Positions 37,040-48,207 of a stretch of 64,000 bases of DNA are shown here, one piece after another. Each line of letters opens with the position of its first letter. Positions within the stretch are counted from its first letter, which is position 1. The notes beneath the pieces were generated by a model that was not told the DNA's origin, made no database searches, and worked only from the letters and a program-made list of their open reading frames with translations. Source of the stretch: JANXQG01 sp963804375. GTDB taxonomy: Bacteria > Planctomycetota > Planctomycetia > Pirellulales > Thermoguttaceae. The stretch spans positions 682,001 to 746,000 of the forward strand of contig CAWDQE010000021.1 in NCBI GenBank assembly GCA_963804375.1, read 5' to 3'. The position numbers and the translations under genes are program-made.

Positions 37040-37260
37040 ATGGAGTTTGAGAGACGGTTTTCGACGGACGAGGCGTGCCGCGAGTACCTGTTTAGGCTCC
37101 GGTGGCCGACCGGATTCTCGTGTCTGCGTTGTGGTCACGGGAAAGCTCGGCCGATGTGCATACAGATGGCTGGAGCGGATACACGGGCCTGGAAACCAAC
37201 GGGTACCTCCACGAGGTTACGGTAATTGGTCGCAAAAGCGAATTGGCATCCGAGCTATTG
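37040..37260 (+). pseudogene. IS1595-type transposase remnant (internal deletion)
   Basis: 37040-37135 encodes the zinc-ribbon start of IS1595/ISXO2-type transposases (FERRFSTDEACREYLFRLRWP, then CLRCGHGK). Almost directly after, in another frame (37142-37260), comes a C-terminal fragment of the same family (VHTDGWSGYTGL, GYLHEVTVI). The catalytic middle is missing. No terminal repeats were identified. The following 37261-37723 shows no gene. Confidence 0.75.
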
Positions 37261-37723
37261 ATGGCTCCCTCACAGGTATCTGTGCGTTCGTTGTTGGAAA
37301 CCTCTTGTTTTATGGCTTTCCGGTGCTTTGAATTCTGTGACGGCAATCTCGGGCTGATTTGGCCGGATAAGTGCGGGGCGGATGCGAATCGCCGGCAGAT
37401 CGTCGGAGAAGGAACCATTCGCGGGATTATTGCGGTGCCTACGCCGGCGGGCATTTGCCGCACGGCCGGCGACATCAAGTGACGACGCACGAACAATTTG
37501 CACTTTAACCTCGTGCCGTTAGAACCCGGGCTGGCGGCTGAGGTACAGGAGTCGGCAAGGGTCCGTTCCTAGCCCGCCGCCCAGTGTACGGTGTTGGCTT
37601 CCGGAGATTTGTTGTCCGGCGCGTTGCCTGGTACGCTAGAACCACTTGCTGAGTCCTACCCGCTGTCGCCCGCAGATCCTGCCGGCGATCCCCCCGCAAG
37701 CCCCGCCCTACAGGAGCCTCCGC

Positions 37724-40359
37724 ATGTCCGGCCGAACTGACCCGCTCCGCCGTTGCGCAAGAATCATGGTTGCCATTGGACTGCTGATTGCGAGCGTGTC
37801 GCACGCCGCCGCAGGAGGCGCGCTGCCGACGGCTGAAATGGTCCAGGTGCTGCTTGCCGGAAAGGCGGGGGTGCCGCGAGACTTCGACCCCGCGGGACTT
37901 TTCCCAACCGGTGATTATCTCTACGCCGTGGGCCCGTATCGCCAGCCCTCGATTCACTGGTTCAAGCGGGACGCGTCCAGCGGCTTGCTCGCCTACGCGG
38001 GCAGCGTCGATGTCGTGAAGCAGCAGTGCAACAACACGTCGGCTTCGCTGGTCGGCGGACGGTTATACGTTCTTCTGATCCGCTGGATCAACGACGGCGT
38101 CGACAACCGCCTGGCGTGGTACGACCTTGACGCCAAGACGGGAAAGCCTCAGGAGAAGGGGGTTACGCCCAGCATCACTTGGTCGGACCGCCCCGGGCAC
38201 ACGGCGTCGCCCGGCTGGGGGAGAATGCTGGCCGCCGGCGGCGACGGGAAGAGCCTCTACGTGGCGACCGACTCCGCGGTCCTGCGTTTCAAGATCGAGG
38301 CCGACGGCAGGCCGGTCCCGGCCGGCCAGTTCGCCGAAAAGGGCATCGGGGAGTACATCTTCGCCGCGCCCGATGGACAATGGCTCTACACCATGACCCA
38401 CAAGCCGGTTCCGGCAGTCGCCTGCATCCGCTGCCGGCCTGACGGCAAGATGTCGCTGGAGAGCGTCGTCAACCTCGATCCGCGATGGAGCCCCGGCGAC
38501 CCGCAAGTCCAAACGGAATTCTCGATGTCCATGACGCCCGACGGCAAGTGGCTGTATGTGGGCGACTGGAACCTAGGCGGCGACGTTCCTGACAAAGGTG
38601 AGGCCTGCACCACGAACTCCTATTTGGCCGTCTTCCGGCGCGACCCCGGCCGCGGGACCTTGACGCTCGCCGAGGCCGGTTGCGGAAACGATTCAAGCCG
38701 GCCCGATCTGCAATTGGCCAACTCTCGTCTTCTGCGCTTCGTATTCAGCCCTGACGGCGCAACCGGTTTCATCAGCACGGCCTCGGGCAGTCTGCTGCGG
38801 TTGTTCACACGCGATGCGAAGACGGGCCGCATTGGGTCAATCGCCGAGTTTCCGCAGTGGGACACGCGGCGGTTGGCGACCAGGTTCCTTTGGTGGGACA
38901 GCGAAAAAGGACTCCTGTATGGGGCCAGCGGAGTGCCCTTCGGTCCTGCCGCGGCGAACGTCGGGGCGCACACCCGCGGGATGTGGGTTGCCAAGGTCGG
39001 GACAGGGGGTGCGCCGCCTCGCCCGGCGATCGTGCCGGTCCTTACCGGCAGTCAGGCGGCCTCGGGGCTTGCTGCCGCAGCGGACTGGCCTCGCTGGCGC
39101 GGTCCCAACCGCGATTTGACGAGCCCGCTGCGCGGGATCCGCAAGGATTGGACCGGAGGGCTGAAGAAGGTTTGGGAGGTCCGGGGGCTCAGTCCGGGCG
39201 TTCACACCTGGTCCACGCCGGCCATCCAGGGAAACCGGCTGGTGGTGAGCGGGCGGCACGGCTTCCTGGATCGGTGGTTCTGCTTCGATGCCGACCGGGG
39301 CGGGCCGCCGCTCTGGACTGCGGAAATCGAGGGAGGCGAAGCCGGGCATTTCGACTGGGGCTCCGGGTCGCACGCCATGGCTACCATCGACGGCGACAAG
39401 GCCTTTGTCGCCAGCCTTCACGGCATCGTGGCCTGCGTCTCCATGTCGGACGGAAAGGTGCTGTGGAAGAAACTCATCGGGGGCGGCATGTACACGTGCA
39501 GCCCGTTGGTCTACGACGACCTTGTGATTGTCACGGGGGGCAACAACTACTGGCAGGGAAAACCGCTGACCGCGTACCGCAAGGACAGCGGCACCGTGGC
39601 CTGGACCTACGGCCAGAGGTCCCATTCCAATTCGTCGCCGGTTTTGGCGAAGATCGGCGGGCGAGATCAGGTCATCCATCTCGACAAGGGCCAACTCTTC
39701 GGCCTCGACCCGCGCACGGGGGCCGCGCGATGGACTTGGGGCGCACCCGACATGGCGAAAGAGGACCCCGAAGGAAGCCCGATTTCGACCCCCATCGCCG
39801 ACGGGAACATCGTCTATCCCGCAGCGCCCGGTTGCCCTACGGTGCAAATCGACGGCGGTTCGGTCAAGGAATTGTGGGCGCGTGTCAGCGGCGGCAAACC
39901 CAGGGTGACTTTCGGGGCCGGCAGTGCGTTGAGCGACGCGGCCGTCATCGACGGGTACATGTATCGCTTCACGGGCGTCGGTTCTGCGAACAACCCGCGC
40001 GGCCGGCTCGTCTGCGTGGAGTTCAAGACGGGAGAGGTCAAATGGGCGGAATCCACCGGGAACGGCAGCCTGCTGGTGGTCGACGGCTGTCTGCTCTGCT
40101 TGACGTACGCGGGCGACCTGCTGCTGGTGAAGCCGACGCCGAGTAAATTCACGAAGCTTGCGGAGATCAAGGGTCTGGTCGGCGCGATCTGTGGATTGCC
40201 CGGCAAGAGGAGAAATTGAACGAACCCGAGGCCCAGCGCCCCTATCCCTACGACGATCTCGACTACGCCCCCTGCTGGGCACCGCCGGCCGTGGCCCGCG
40301 GGAAACTCTACATCCATTACAGCGACCGCCTCACCTGCTACGACCTGATGCCGCCCTAG
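37724..40359 (+). CDS. Secreted fusion of lactonase-like and PQQ-like propellers; C-terminal frameshift
   Basis: Start at ATG 37724, with AGGAG 7 nt upstream. A signal peptide (IMVAIGLLIASVSHAAAG) is followed by a first propeller of the lactonase/YVTN type (TAEMVQVLLAGKAGVPRDF, SPDGATGFISTASGSLLRL), residues about 25-430. A second, PQQ-like propeller starts at WPRWRGPNRDLTSPLRG (KVLWKKLIG, TVAWTYGQ). The frame ends at 40219. However, another frame from about 40165 continues with DDLDYAPCWAPPAVARGKLYIH and YDLMPP to a TAG at 40357-40359, the expected closing blade. A frameshift near 40165-40195 is therefore likely, and the intact protein would be about 878 residues. Confidence 0.87.
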
Positions 40360-40379
40360 CGCGTGAATCGGAGGCAACG

Positions 40380-41045
40380 ATGACAACCTTGTTTTGGCTG
40401 ACGTTCAATACCGTTGCCGTGACCGTGGCGGCTATCGTGGGCATCGAAGCGCCGGCGGCCGTGAGCTTGCCGGCGGCGGAAAAGCCGGCGGCGACCGGCG
40501 GCGTCGCGACAACCGCCGGCATCGTGCCGACGGCGGAAATCACGCAGGTCCTGCTGGCAGGCAAACACGGCGTGCCCAGGGATTGTGAGCCCGTCAGTAT
40601 GCAGGTGCTCGGTGATTACCTCTATACAGAAGAGGACAGCGGCGAGATCCATTATTTCAGGCGCGACGCGAAAACCGGGACCCTGTCGTACGCCGGCGTG
40701 GTCGCCGCGGCCAAGAAAGACCACTATGCGGGGCTTTATATGGCAGGCGGCCGGTTGTACGCGGTCCGGGCCAGTTGTGGCGACAACCAGATCCTATGGT
40801 ACGACATTAACGCCGAAACCGGCAAACCTGCTGAGAGAGGATCTGTGGACCTGATGAGGAAGGATGGCAACGGCCGCATCTATGCGATCGACCGCAGGGG
40901 CCGGTTGTTCGTCGTGTCGACCGCCGGCAAGAAGCTTGACAAGGTGCAACTTGACGCGGGCGTGGAAGCCACGCCGGCGATCGTGGAGGGACGCATCTAC
41001 ATTCGCACCGGCAATGGCCTGCTGTGCTTGGGCCGCCAACCGTAA
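40380..41045 (+). CDS. Shortened paralogue of the preceding propeller protein
   Basis: A 221-residue secreted protein (GGAGG 5 nt before ATG 40380; signal peptide ending AAIVGIEAPAAVS). Residues 50-140 match the N-terminus of the gene upstream (TAEITQVLLAGKHGVPRD compared with TAEMVQVLLAGKAGVPRD). From about residue 155 the chain jumps to a PQQ-type closing segment (DGNGRIYAIDRRGRLFVV, IYIRTGNGLLCL). The middle of the propeller is absent, which suggests an in-frame internal deletion. It lies 20 bp downstream of the full-length paralogue, so tandem duplication followed by deletion is plausible. Confidence 0.75.
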   Translation: MTTLFWLTFNTVAVTVAAIVGIEAPAAVSLPAAEKPAATGGVATTAGIVPTAEITQVLLAGKHGVPRDCEPVSMQVLGDYLYTEEDSGEIHYFRRDAKTGTLSYAGVVAAAKKDHYAGLYMAGGRLYAVRASCGDNQILWYDINAETGKPAERGSVDLMRKDGNGRIYAIDRRGRLFVVSTAGKKLDKVQLDAGVEATPAIVEGRIYIRTGNGLLCLGRQP

Positions 41046-41090
41046 ATCGGATAGAATGCATTTCACCTCGAAACCTCGAAGGGAGAACCC

Positions 41091-41276
41091 ATGCGATCAA
41101 AATGCTTGTGCCCCGTTGTAGGACTAGCTCTTATGGCGATGTCCCTGTCCCACTCGGCCCGAGCTGCCCGCGGCGCGGGAAGCTCCGCGGGCCCCGCGCA
41201 GCCGCCGCCGAAAATCGTGCAGACGGTCACCGCCGCGGACTTCCCCGGCCTCTCGAAATCGTTACTCAATCTCTTC
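41091..41276 (+). pseudogene. N-terminal remnant of a secreted protein
   Basis: A signal peptide (CPVVGLALMAMSLSHSARA) is followed by PPPKIVQTVTAADFPGLSKS, after which coding character ends. Only about 60 residues of the original gene remain before the transglutaminase-like gene starts. The family was not recognised. Confidence 0.5.
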
Positions 41277-41308
41277 AACCCACCTTCACACCCTTGGAGA
41301 ACTTCGCC

Positions 41309-43081
41309 ATGTACACACAAATCAAGAAATCGAGCAATCGTTGGCTGAATTTTGCACCAATCGTCGTGACGGTCCTTGTCTTAGGCCCGGGGGCGGCGCG
41401 TGCCGCCGACTTGCCGCCCGGACCTGAATCGCCGGGGGCCGTCAAGCGGGTCAAGGTCTTGCCCGACAAGGCCCCCGATTGCTCCAGTCTGAAGTCGATT
41501 GCCGAGACGGTCACGCGGGGGTGCAAGACCAACGACGCCAAGGCCATCGCCATCTACAACTTCATGTTGCTCACGCACTACCATGGCGTTGAGCCCAGCG
41601 AGGACGGCGGTGTCCCCGCACTGAAGGACATCAACTGCTACGGCTGGGCCACCTGCGGGGCCACCCACATCGTGGAGTCGGCGCTGTGGCGCGAACTGGG
41701 CTGGGGCTGGCGATTCGTCCTCTGGCCGGGCCATACCACCGTGGAGGCCGTCTACGACGGCCGCAGGCACTACTTCGACGCCTTCCTCAAGTTTTACGTG
41801 TGGATGCCGGACGGAAAGGGAGGCCAAACGGTTGCGGGCGAAGAGGATATCCTGAAAAACCAAAAGGCTCTGTGGACCGATTCCTTTGTCCGCGACCCGA
41901 AACGCAGGGCCGTGTACTTGAAGAACGACCAGTTCGTCATGGTCAACGGCAAGGCCAACTGGCAGGCCCGCGATTTCCTCGCCTGCGACGGCCGCTGGCT
42001 GATGGGCCGACCGGAGATCGTTCCCAGGCAGCTCAATAAGGTAGGCGCGGCGGAGTCCTGGGCGGGCTTCAACCAGGCCACGGGCAACTACTCGACCGAC
42101 GTCAACTTGGCGCCAGGCTTTAGCCTGACCAACACCTGGGATCCCATGCCGGACTGCTGGTATCGGAAAGGCTCGACGCAGTTCCCCGTGCACTCCTGCG
42201 GCGGCCATTGCGATACGATGAACAATCCGGGGCACGGCTTCGTGGTGGAACCCTACATCCCTAACAAATTGGATCGGTCTTGGGGCAACGGCATCCTGAT
42301 GTTTGCACCGGACTTCTCCAATAACGCCTTCCTCAAGTCCTTCCTGTCGACGGAGAACGTCAAGTACGCCGGCAAGGCCCTGGTGCCAGCCGCAGCCGAC
42401 AAGCCGGCAACTGTCGTGGTGCACCTGGCGTCGCCCTATATCATGGTCAAGGCCGGCGGCGAGGCGGCGGGAGCCGACAAGGTCGAGGTCTCCGTGGACG
42501 GCGGCAAGACGTTCAAGGCCGTGGAGCTGAAGGACTTCGGCCCGGCGGTCAAAGGCAGCATCGCCGCCTTGGTCAGGGTGAGCTTCAAGGGCCCGCTGAC
42601 GGCGTTGAAGTTCGAGGTGATCGTGCAGAACAATCCTTGCGCCTTGCCGTATCTCTCGCCGGGCAAGAATACGGTGACGGTTTCCGTCGCCGACCCCGCG
42701 GCCTTGGGCAAGAACAAGCTGGTCGTGACCTACGCCTATCGCCTTGGATCGCGCGACTGGTCGATGGAACAGTTGTGCGAGAACGGCTACGAGATTGCCA
42801 GGGCACACCACGCCAAGTGGTCCGATGCGGTGACCTGCGTGCAAAAGATCTTCACGGCCAAGGACCTGCCCGCCACGTTCGAGATCGACTGTCCGACGCC
42901 CAAGGGCCAATACCCGGTGTATCCGCGGATGATGTTTCTGCGTCGCGAGTTGCTTGCGTCGTCGAGTGCGCCTTTGCCGCTGCCGCAAGGAGCGGTTGCC
43001 GCCAAGGTTGGGCCCAACGACGAGTTGATGTCTCTGCCCAGTCCGTTCCTGATCGGGACAGAACCGCCTCCGGTCAAATAG
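41309..43081 (+). CDS. Secreted transglutaminase-like domain protein
   Basis: Start taken at ATG 41309 (GGAG 9 nt upstream), giving 590 residues. After the signal peptide (FAPIVVTVLVLGPGAARAA) comes a transglutaminase-like core. Its Cys is in DINCYGWATCGATHIVESALW (about residue 115), its His in LWPGHTTVEAVYDG (about 143) and its Asp in RRHYFDAFLK (about 156), which gives the Cys-His-Asp triad in order. The C-terminal half is beta-rich (VEVSVDGGKTFKAVELKDF), resembling Ig-like domains. The family includes peptidase-like and cross-linking enzymes. The substrate is unknown. No near neighbours suggest an operon. Confidence 0.85.
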   Translation: MYTQIKKSSNRWLNFAPIVVTVLVLGPGAARAADLPPGPESPGAVKRVKVLPDKAPDCSSLKSIAETVTRGCKTNDAKAIAIYNFMLLTHYHGVEPSEDGGVPALKDINCYGWATCGATHIVESALWRELGWGWRFVLWPGHTTVEAVYDGRRHYFDAFLKFYVWMPDGKGGQTVAGEEDILKNQKALWTDSFVRDPKRRAVYLKNDQFVMVNGKANWQARDFLACDGRWLMGRPEIVPRQLNKVGAAESWAGFNQATGNYSTDVNLAPGFSLTNTWDPMPDCWYRKGSTQFPVHSCGGHCDTMNNPGHGFVVEPYIPNKLDRSWGNGILMFAPDFSNNAFLKSFLSTENVKYAGKALVPAAADKPATVVVHLASPYIMVKAGGEAAGADKVEVSVDGGKTFKAVELKDFGPAVKGSIAALVRVSFKGPLTALKFEVIVQNNPCALPYLSPGKNTVTVSVADPAALGKNKLVVTYAYRLGSRDWSMEQLCENGYEIARAHHAKWSDAVTCVQKIFTAKDLPATFEIDCPTPKGQYPVYPRMMFLRRELLASSSAPLPLPQGAVAAKVGPNDELMSLPSPFLIGTEPPPVK

Positions 43082-43762
43082 CCGTAAACCGCTGCCAGTT
43101 GGCCGACAACGTGGAGAAGCAGCTTGCCGGCCCATCTCCCAGCCCGCTGGAGCAACTTTCAGCCCGGCGAGTGGCCGCCTGCTGGCTCGAACTCCAGTTC
43201 ACGAACACGCTACATCCCCAGTCTGACGGCCAGACGCTCCGACAGCAGAAACTCGTTTTGATGCTCAAAGAGTCCGCCGAACGCCGCTTCGACGCTGCCG
43301 TCAGGTCGCTGGCCCTGGTGCGCAAGCGGGTGCCGACTGTCGCCAGTGGAAAGCCAGAGCCCGTGCAGTCGCCGGCATCCGATGGTCAGGCCCCCGAAGC
43401 CCGCACCAGGAACGGTAAGCTCGACGGGAAGGCCAAGCCCAAGACCCAAACCGGTAAGCTCAACGGGAAGGCCAAGTCGGCCGGCAGCTTGTGGCCTGCC
43501 GAAGCCGGCATGCGGAAGTGGTGGTCGGACAGGCCGCGAGCCTCAGGGTTAGCCGCTGGGGTGTTGGCACTGCTACGGCCGATTTTCTGCCAAAGGCCGT
43601 CTTGTGTACGTCGCCAATTTGCAAGCCCACTCCGAGCATCATGCCTATGCCTTGGTGAAGCTGTGGTGCCCGTCGAAAAAAGCCAAGGAAGCCGAATGTG
43701 TTGTAGACGACGGCCGAACCCAGTTCTTGCGCGAAGTTCTGGTCCGAAGCGGCGAACCATGA
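43082..43762 (+). pseudogene. Remnants of planctomycete hypothetical genes
   Basis: 43082-43400 reads without a start codon as a helical tail (LAGPSPSPLEQLSARRVAAC, then RRFDAAVRSLALVRKRVP) that resembles the C-terminus of a common planctomycete hypothetical family. About 43575-43762 reads in a different frame as VYVANLQAHSEHHAYALVKLW and DGRTQFLREVLVRSGEP, ending at TGA. Neither is a complete gene. 43763-43913 holds nothing recognisable except the RBS of the next gene. Confidence 0.5.
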
Positions 43763-43913
43763 TCTAGACGATCCCGCTTCAAGCCTGGGGGATTGACAAT
43801 GCCAAACTCCGCAACGAAACTCACATTCATCGCGTTGCTGTCGTGAGGTCGCAGTGGCCGCGACTAAGGTATGGGCCTGGGAATTGAAATCCTCTGTCGA
43901 TATGGAGCCGGAT

Positions 43914-45358
43914 ATGAAAACGAACGAACAAGGCAGTTTCAAGAGCAACCGTCGCGGGGAACAAACTAACTTCCTTTCGCGGCGGCGATTTCTTCGCGCT
44001 GCCGCGGTCGCAGGCACGCTCTCTATCGTCCCGCGCCATGCGCTGGGTGGAACAGGATACGTGGCCCCGAGCGAGAAAACCACCGTGGCCGGCATCGGGC
44101 TGGGCGGACAGGGAAGCCAGAACGTTACCTCGCTGATGCAATATCCCGAGGTCCAAGTGGTGGCGGTCTGCGATGTGAATCGCGAGAGTGGCGGCTACCA
44201 GTCGTGGAACTGGGCGGAAGGCAAAGAACAACGGACTGCGGGCCGCGAACCGGCCCGCCGCGCCGTCGAGGAGTTCTACGCCAAGGAAAACAAGCTGGGC
44301 AAGTACCGAGGTTGCCGCTCCTATAGCGACTATCGCGAAATGCTGGCCAAGGAAAAGGTCGACGCGGTGATGGTGGCCACGCCCGACCATTCGCATGCTG
44401 TCATCACCATGGCCGCCCTCAAGTTGGGCAAACACGTGTATTGCGAGAAGCCGCTCGCCTGGTCAGTCTATGAAATCCGGCTGGTGACTGAGACGGCGCG
44501 GAAGGCCGGTGTCGCCACGCAGTTGGGCAACCATGGCCAAGCCAGCGAAGAGGCCCGGCTGGTGCGCGAGATTATTGCCGACGGGGCGATCGGACCGGTC
44601 CGTGAGGTGCAAGTCTGGTCGCCGGCCCGCTTTTGGGCCCTGCCTGCGTTCGCCGGTCGGCCCGCGGAAACGCCTCCGGCTCCTAAGGGCTTCGATTGGG
44701 ACCTGTGGCTTGGCCCGGCCCCAAGCCGCCCGTATCACCCGGCCTATTGTCCCTGGACCTGGCGGAACTGGTGGGATTTTGGCACTGGCTTGCTTGGCGA
44801 TTTGGGATGCCACAAGCTGTCGACCGTGTTCAAGGCATTGCGGCTCGGCCATCCCTCCAGCGTCGAGGCTCAGCTCCACGGTGACGGATGGTGAAATCTA
44901 TCCCGCAGGCGTGACTGCGCGATTCGAGTTCCCCGCCCGCGATGACATGCCTCCAGTACGACTCGACTGGTACGACGGTGGTCTGCGGCCACCCGTGCCC
45001 AAAGAATTGGAGCCAGGCCGCACAATGGCCGACGTTACCTACTTTGGGGAGAAGGGCGTGCTCATGGGCCATCGCCTTATCCCCGAAGCGAAGATGCAAG
45101 CCTACGGCCGACCGCCGAAGAAGCTGCCTCGTTCGCCCGGACATTACAAAGAATTCGTCGATGCCTGCCGCGGCGGCGAACGGGCCGGCTCGAACTTTGT
45201 CGATCACGGCGGCCTGTTGAGCGAAGTCTGCATGCTGGGCAATGTCGCCTTGCGCCGGTAAGAAGCTCGCCTGGGACGGGCCGAACATGAAAGTCACCAA
45301 CGACGACGCGGCCAACCAGTTCCTGCAACGGCACTATCGCGACGGATGGAGTCTGTAA
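43914..45358 (+). CDS. Tat-exported Gfo/Idh/MocA oxidoreductase, two frameshifts
   Basis: Start taken at ATG 43914 (GGAG 6 nt upstream). A twin-arginine signal (SRRRFLRAAAVAGTLS) precedes the Rossmann domain (TTVAGIGLGGQGSQN) and the catalytic EKPLAW motif. The C-terminal domain has WDLWLGPAPSRPYHPAYCPW and WDFGTGLLGDLGCH. The frame shifts at about 44870 into VTDGEIYPAGVTARFEF. It shifts again at about 45257, after which KKLAWDGPNMKVTNDDAANQ continues to TAA 45356-45358. Together these give the usual length of about 480 residues for the exported planctomycete subfamily, which probably acts on sugar derivatives in the periplasm. The 61370 locus is a gutted relative. Confidence 0.85.
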
Positions 45359-45392
45359 ACTGTTGTTTGTAACATATCCGAGCGGAGTCACG

Positions 45393-48012
45393 ATGAAAAC
45401 GTCCAGTTCAAGATCCCTATCGGCAAACATGAATCCCCCCATCGTTCTTCGCGAATGGGCCATGATGGTCCTGCTGTTTTGTGCAACCGCATCGATTTTG
45501 CAGGCCGGCGTTGATTTTCCTGGACCAAATCCCGGTCCTGCCAAGGCGATCGTCGAAGACGGCAAGGCAATGCTGGAGAACGACGTTGTCTCGATGACCT
45601 GGAACATCAACAAGGATGAACTGGCGCCCGGAACCCTCATCAACAAGATCACTGGCGAGAGCTTTTCACAAACTGGATCTCGGCTGTTCCGCTTAGGGAC
45701 GAAAGTGCCCGTGAAGAATCCGGAGACCACGGAGCATCGGGTTGGTATCAGCCTCGGCGCCGCGACCGTCAATGTTTACGCAACCAAGGGCAACGGGACT
45801 CCGCTGCCCCTGATGACCTTTCCGCGGGAAAAGTTCCCGGGTAGTCCGACGTTGATCCGGATCGGCAAGTTGGATCTTAGAGCCGAACCGGTCGACCATG
45901 GCGATCCTGGCGCTGCCGGCACTTGCATGGTATCCAACCTGGCAGTGACCGTAGGCGGCACCACCGTTCCGGCAAGAACGCTGGCCGAAGGTTGGACCAT
46001 ACGGAAATCGGCACGAGCCGGAACCACGGTCGAGATTACCGATAACCGGTTCCGGATTACCGCCACCGCCAACAGTGCGGCCGCTGCCGAACAAACGGTT
46101 CCCGCGGGTGCCACGGATTTCTTCTGCTACATCGACAAAGGAACCGATGGCGGCCTGTCCTGGGGGCCGGCGCTGGCCTTGGTCTGGCAGGACGGTAGGT
46201 TCATTCTCGTCGGTCTTCGCGAAGGCAAGGCAGCCGTCTTCAATGTGACCACGCCGGAGGGTGAACAGATTCTGGCGGCACGGGCAAATCCCTATCCGTC
46301 CTGCGATCTGGCCTCCGGCAAGGATTTCAAGTTATCCACAACCGTCAAAGCCAACCCCATCGAGCCGCAGTCCAACGGGATCCGGGTGGCTGACCGCTTC
46401 GGTGGCCAGGCACTCGCGACAAGCTTCTGCCATTCAGGAACCGGTTTGCGGGTTCTCTGGCGCTGAACTGCGCGACGGCTCAAACTATATCCGCCAGACA
46501 TTCACCATCCAGACCACTGAGAAGACTGTGCCGTTGTACGGTGTCGAGCTGATCGAGGCACATGTTCCGGGGGTTGCCACTGTCGGGCTCTGTCCAGGCA
46601 GTCCGGCAGCCGGACGCGGATGTTTCTTTGGTATCGAGATGCCGGGCGCCCGCAATCTGGTCCTGCCGATTGGCGTTCGGATTGGCGTCGAATGCACGCT
46701 CGATGTCTCCAAACAGCAATCCTATGCGTTCTCCACCGTCATCGGTGTCTATCCCAAAAGACAACTGCGCCGTGGCTTCCTCTTCTACGTCGAGCGCGAG
46801 CGTGCCCGCCCGTCGGTACCGTTCCTCCATTACAACTGTTGGTACGATCTGGGGTTCTCGGTCAGCGAGAAAGGCATGCTCGATGTCGTTGACCACTTCG
46901 ATGCGGAGTTGGTGAAAAAGCGCAGCGTACCGGTACAATCGTATCTGGTCGATGATGGCTGGGACGATCCGGGCAAGGGTCTGTGGATCGAGAATGCGGC
47001 AAAGTTCCCCGGAGGGTTCCGCGGCATGAAGGCGAAGATGGAGCGAATCGGTTCGCATCTCGGCATCTGGATCTCACCGCTGGGCGGTTACGGTGGCGCC
47101 GACGAACGAACTGCCCGCGCCCGCGAGATGGGGCTAATCCCAGACAAGGGCTGCCTGGATCTGGCGCAAGCGGCATACAAGACCTGGTTCCAGAACCGTT
47201 GTCTGCAACTCATGCGTGAAGGCGGTGTCAGTTGTTTCAAGTGGGATAGAGCGGGCGAGGGCGTCTGCCCCCATTTCATGGCGCTGCTCGACATCGCCAG
47301 GAATCTTCACCGGGAAAACCCGGAAGTCTTCATCAACGTCACGGTCGGAACCTGGCCATCCCCGTTCTGGCTCAACCATGTCGACACCACCTGGCGCAAT
47401 GGGAGCGGCGATGTCGGCTGGGCTGGTGTGGGCGATGACCGCGAGAAATGGTTGACTTTCCGCGACGGCTATTGCTACCGCCTTTTCGTCGTGCAGGCCC
47501 CGCTCTACCCGCTCAATTCGGTCATGCACCATGGCATCGTTCACGGTCGTTGTTTCCAGGGCGAGAAGGTTGGCAAGTCGGGTACCCATCTCAAGAACGA
47601 CGCTCGCGCCTACTTCGGCAACGGTGCCATGTTGCAAGAATTATATATCACCCCGTCGATGATGACCCCCGACGCATGGGATCGGGTCGCCGAAGCGGCG
47701 AATTGGGCTCATGTCCACGCCGGGATCCTGGTTGATTCCCATTGGGTTGGCGGTGATCCGCTCAAGCTGGAACCCTACGGCTATGCGGCCTGGTCGCGCC
47801 GGGGTGCCGTCGTGACTCTTCGCAATCCGTCGGATAAATCGCAGGGCATCGCCCTTGATGCCACCAAGACCTTCGAGCTCCCTGCCGACGCTCCGCAAAA
47901 ATACAGGCTCGAGGCCGCCTATGCCGACCAGCGCGTCAAGGAGCTGAGTCTCGAAGCGGGAAAACCCGAGAAGATCACGCTCGAACCCTTCGAGGTCCTG
48001 GTGTTCAATTGA
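45393..48012 (+). CDS. Secreted alpha-galactosidase-like glycoside hydrolase (clan GH-D), one frameshift
   Basis: Start at ATG 45393 (GGAG 5 nt upstream) with a signal peptide (EWAMMVLLFCATASILQA). The N-terminal beta-sandwich (about 350 residues) is in frame 3 until about 46450. The C-terminal part, in frame 1, begins ELRDGSNYIRQTFTIQ. It contains a TIM barrel with NCWYDLGF, YLVDDGWDDPGKGLW, FKWDRAGEGVCPHF (candidate nucleophile Asp) and a C-terminal sandwich. These barrel motifs are those of GH36/GH27-like enzymes, which hydrolyse alpha-galactosides. The subfamily is not assigned. The frame change (around 46440-46470) is the only defect. It is preceded closely by the oxidoreductase (34 bp), so they may be co-transcribed. 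Confidence 0.82.
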
Positions 48013-48060
48013 TACTGGCGGCCATTGGCAACTCAAGCATAGTAACACGAGCAGTATCGT

Positions 48061-48088
48061 TCGGTTCGCTGACTTCCCATCAAGTCAT
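48061..48088. repeat. 28-bp repeat, copy 1
   Basis: Matches 54732-54759 at 24 of 28 positions (shared TCCCATCAAGTCAT). The two copies flank the HzsA-like/FGGY/SDR block. The rest of 48013-48207 holds no gene. Confidence 0.5.
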
Positions 48089-48207
48089 GCCATTTTCTCG
48101 GAAATCCCGGAATACGACCGATTTCGGATCGCGAGGCTGGATGTGAGCGATACCCGTGTCGGGCAACTGACGGTGCCGGAACCTCCATACTCTTTGGGAC
48201 TTTTCCC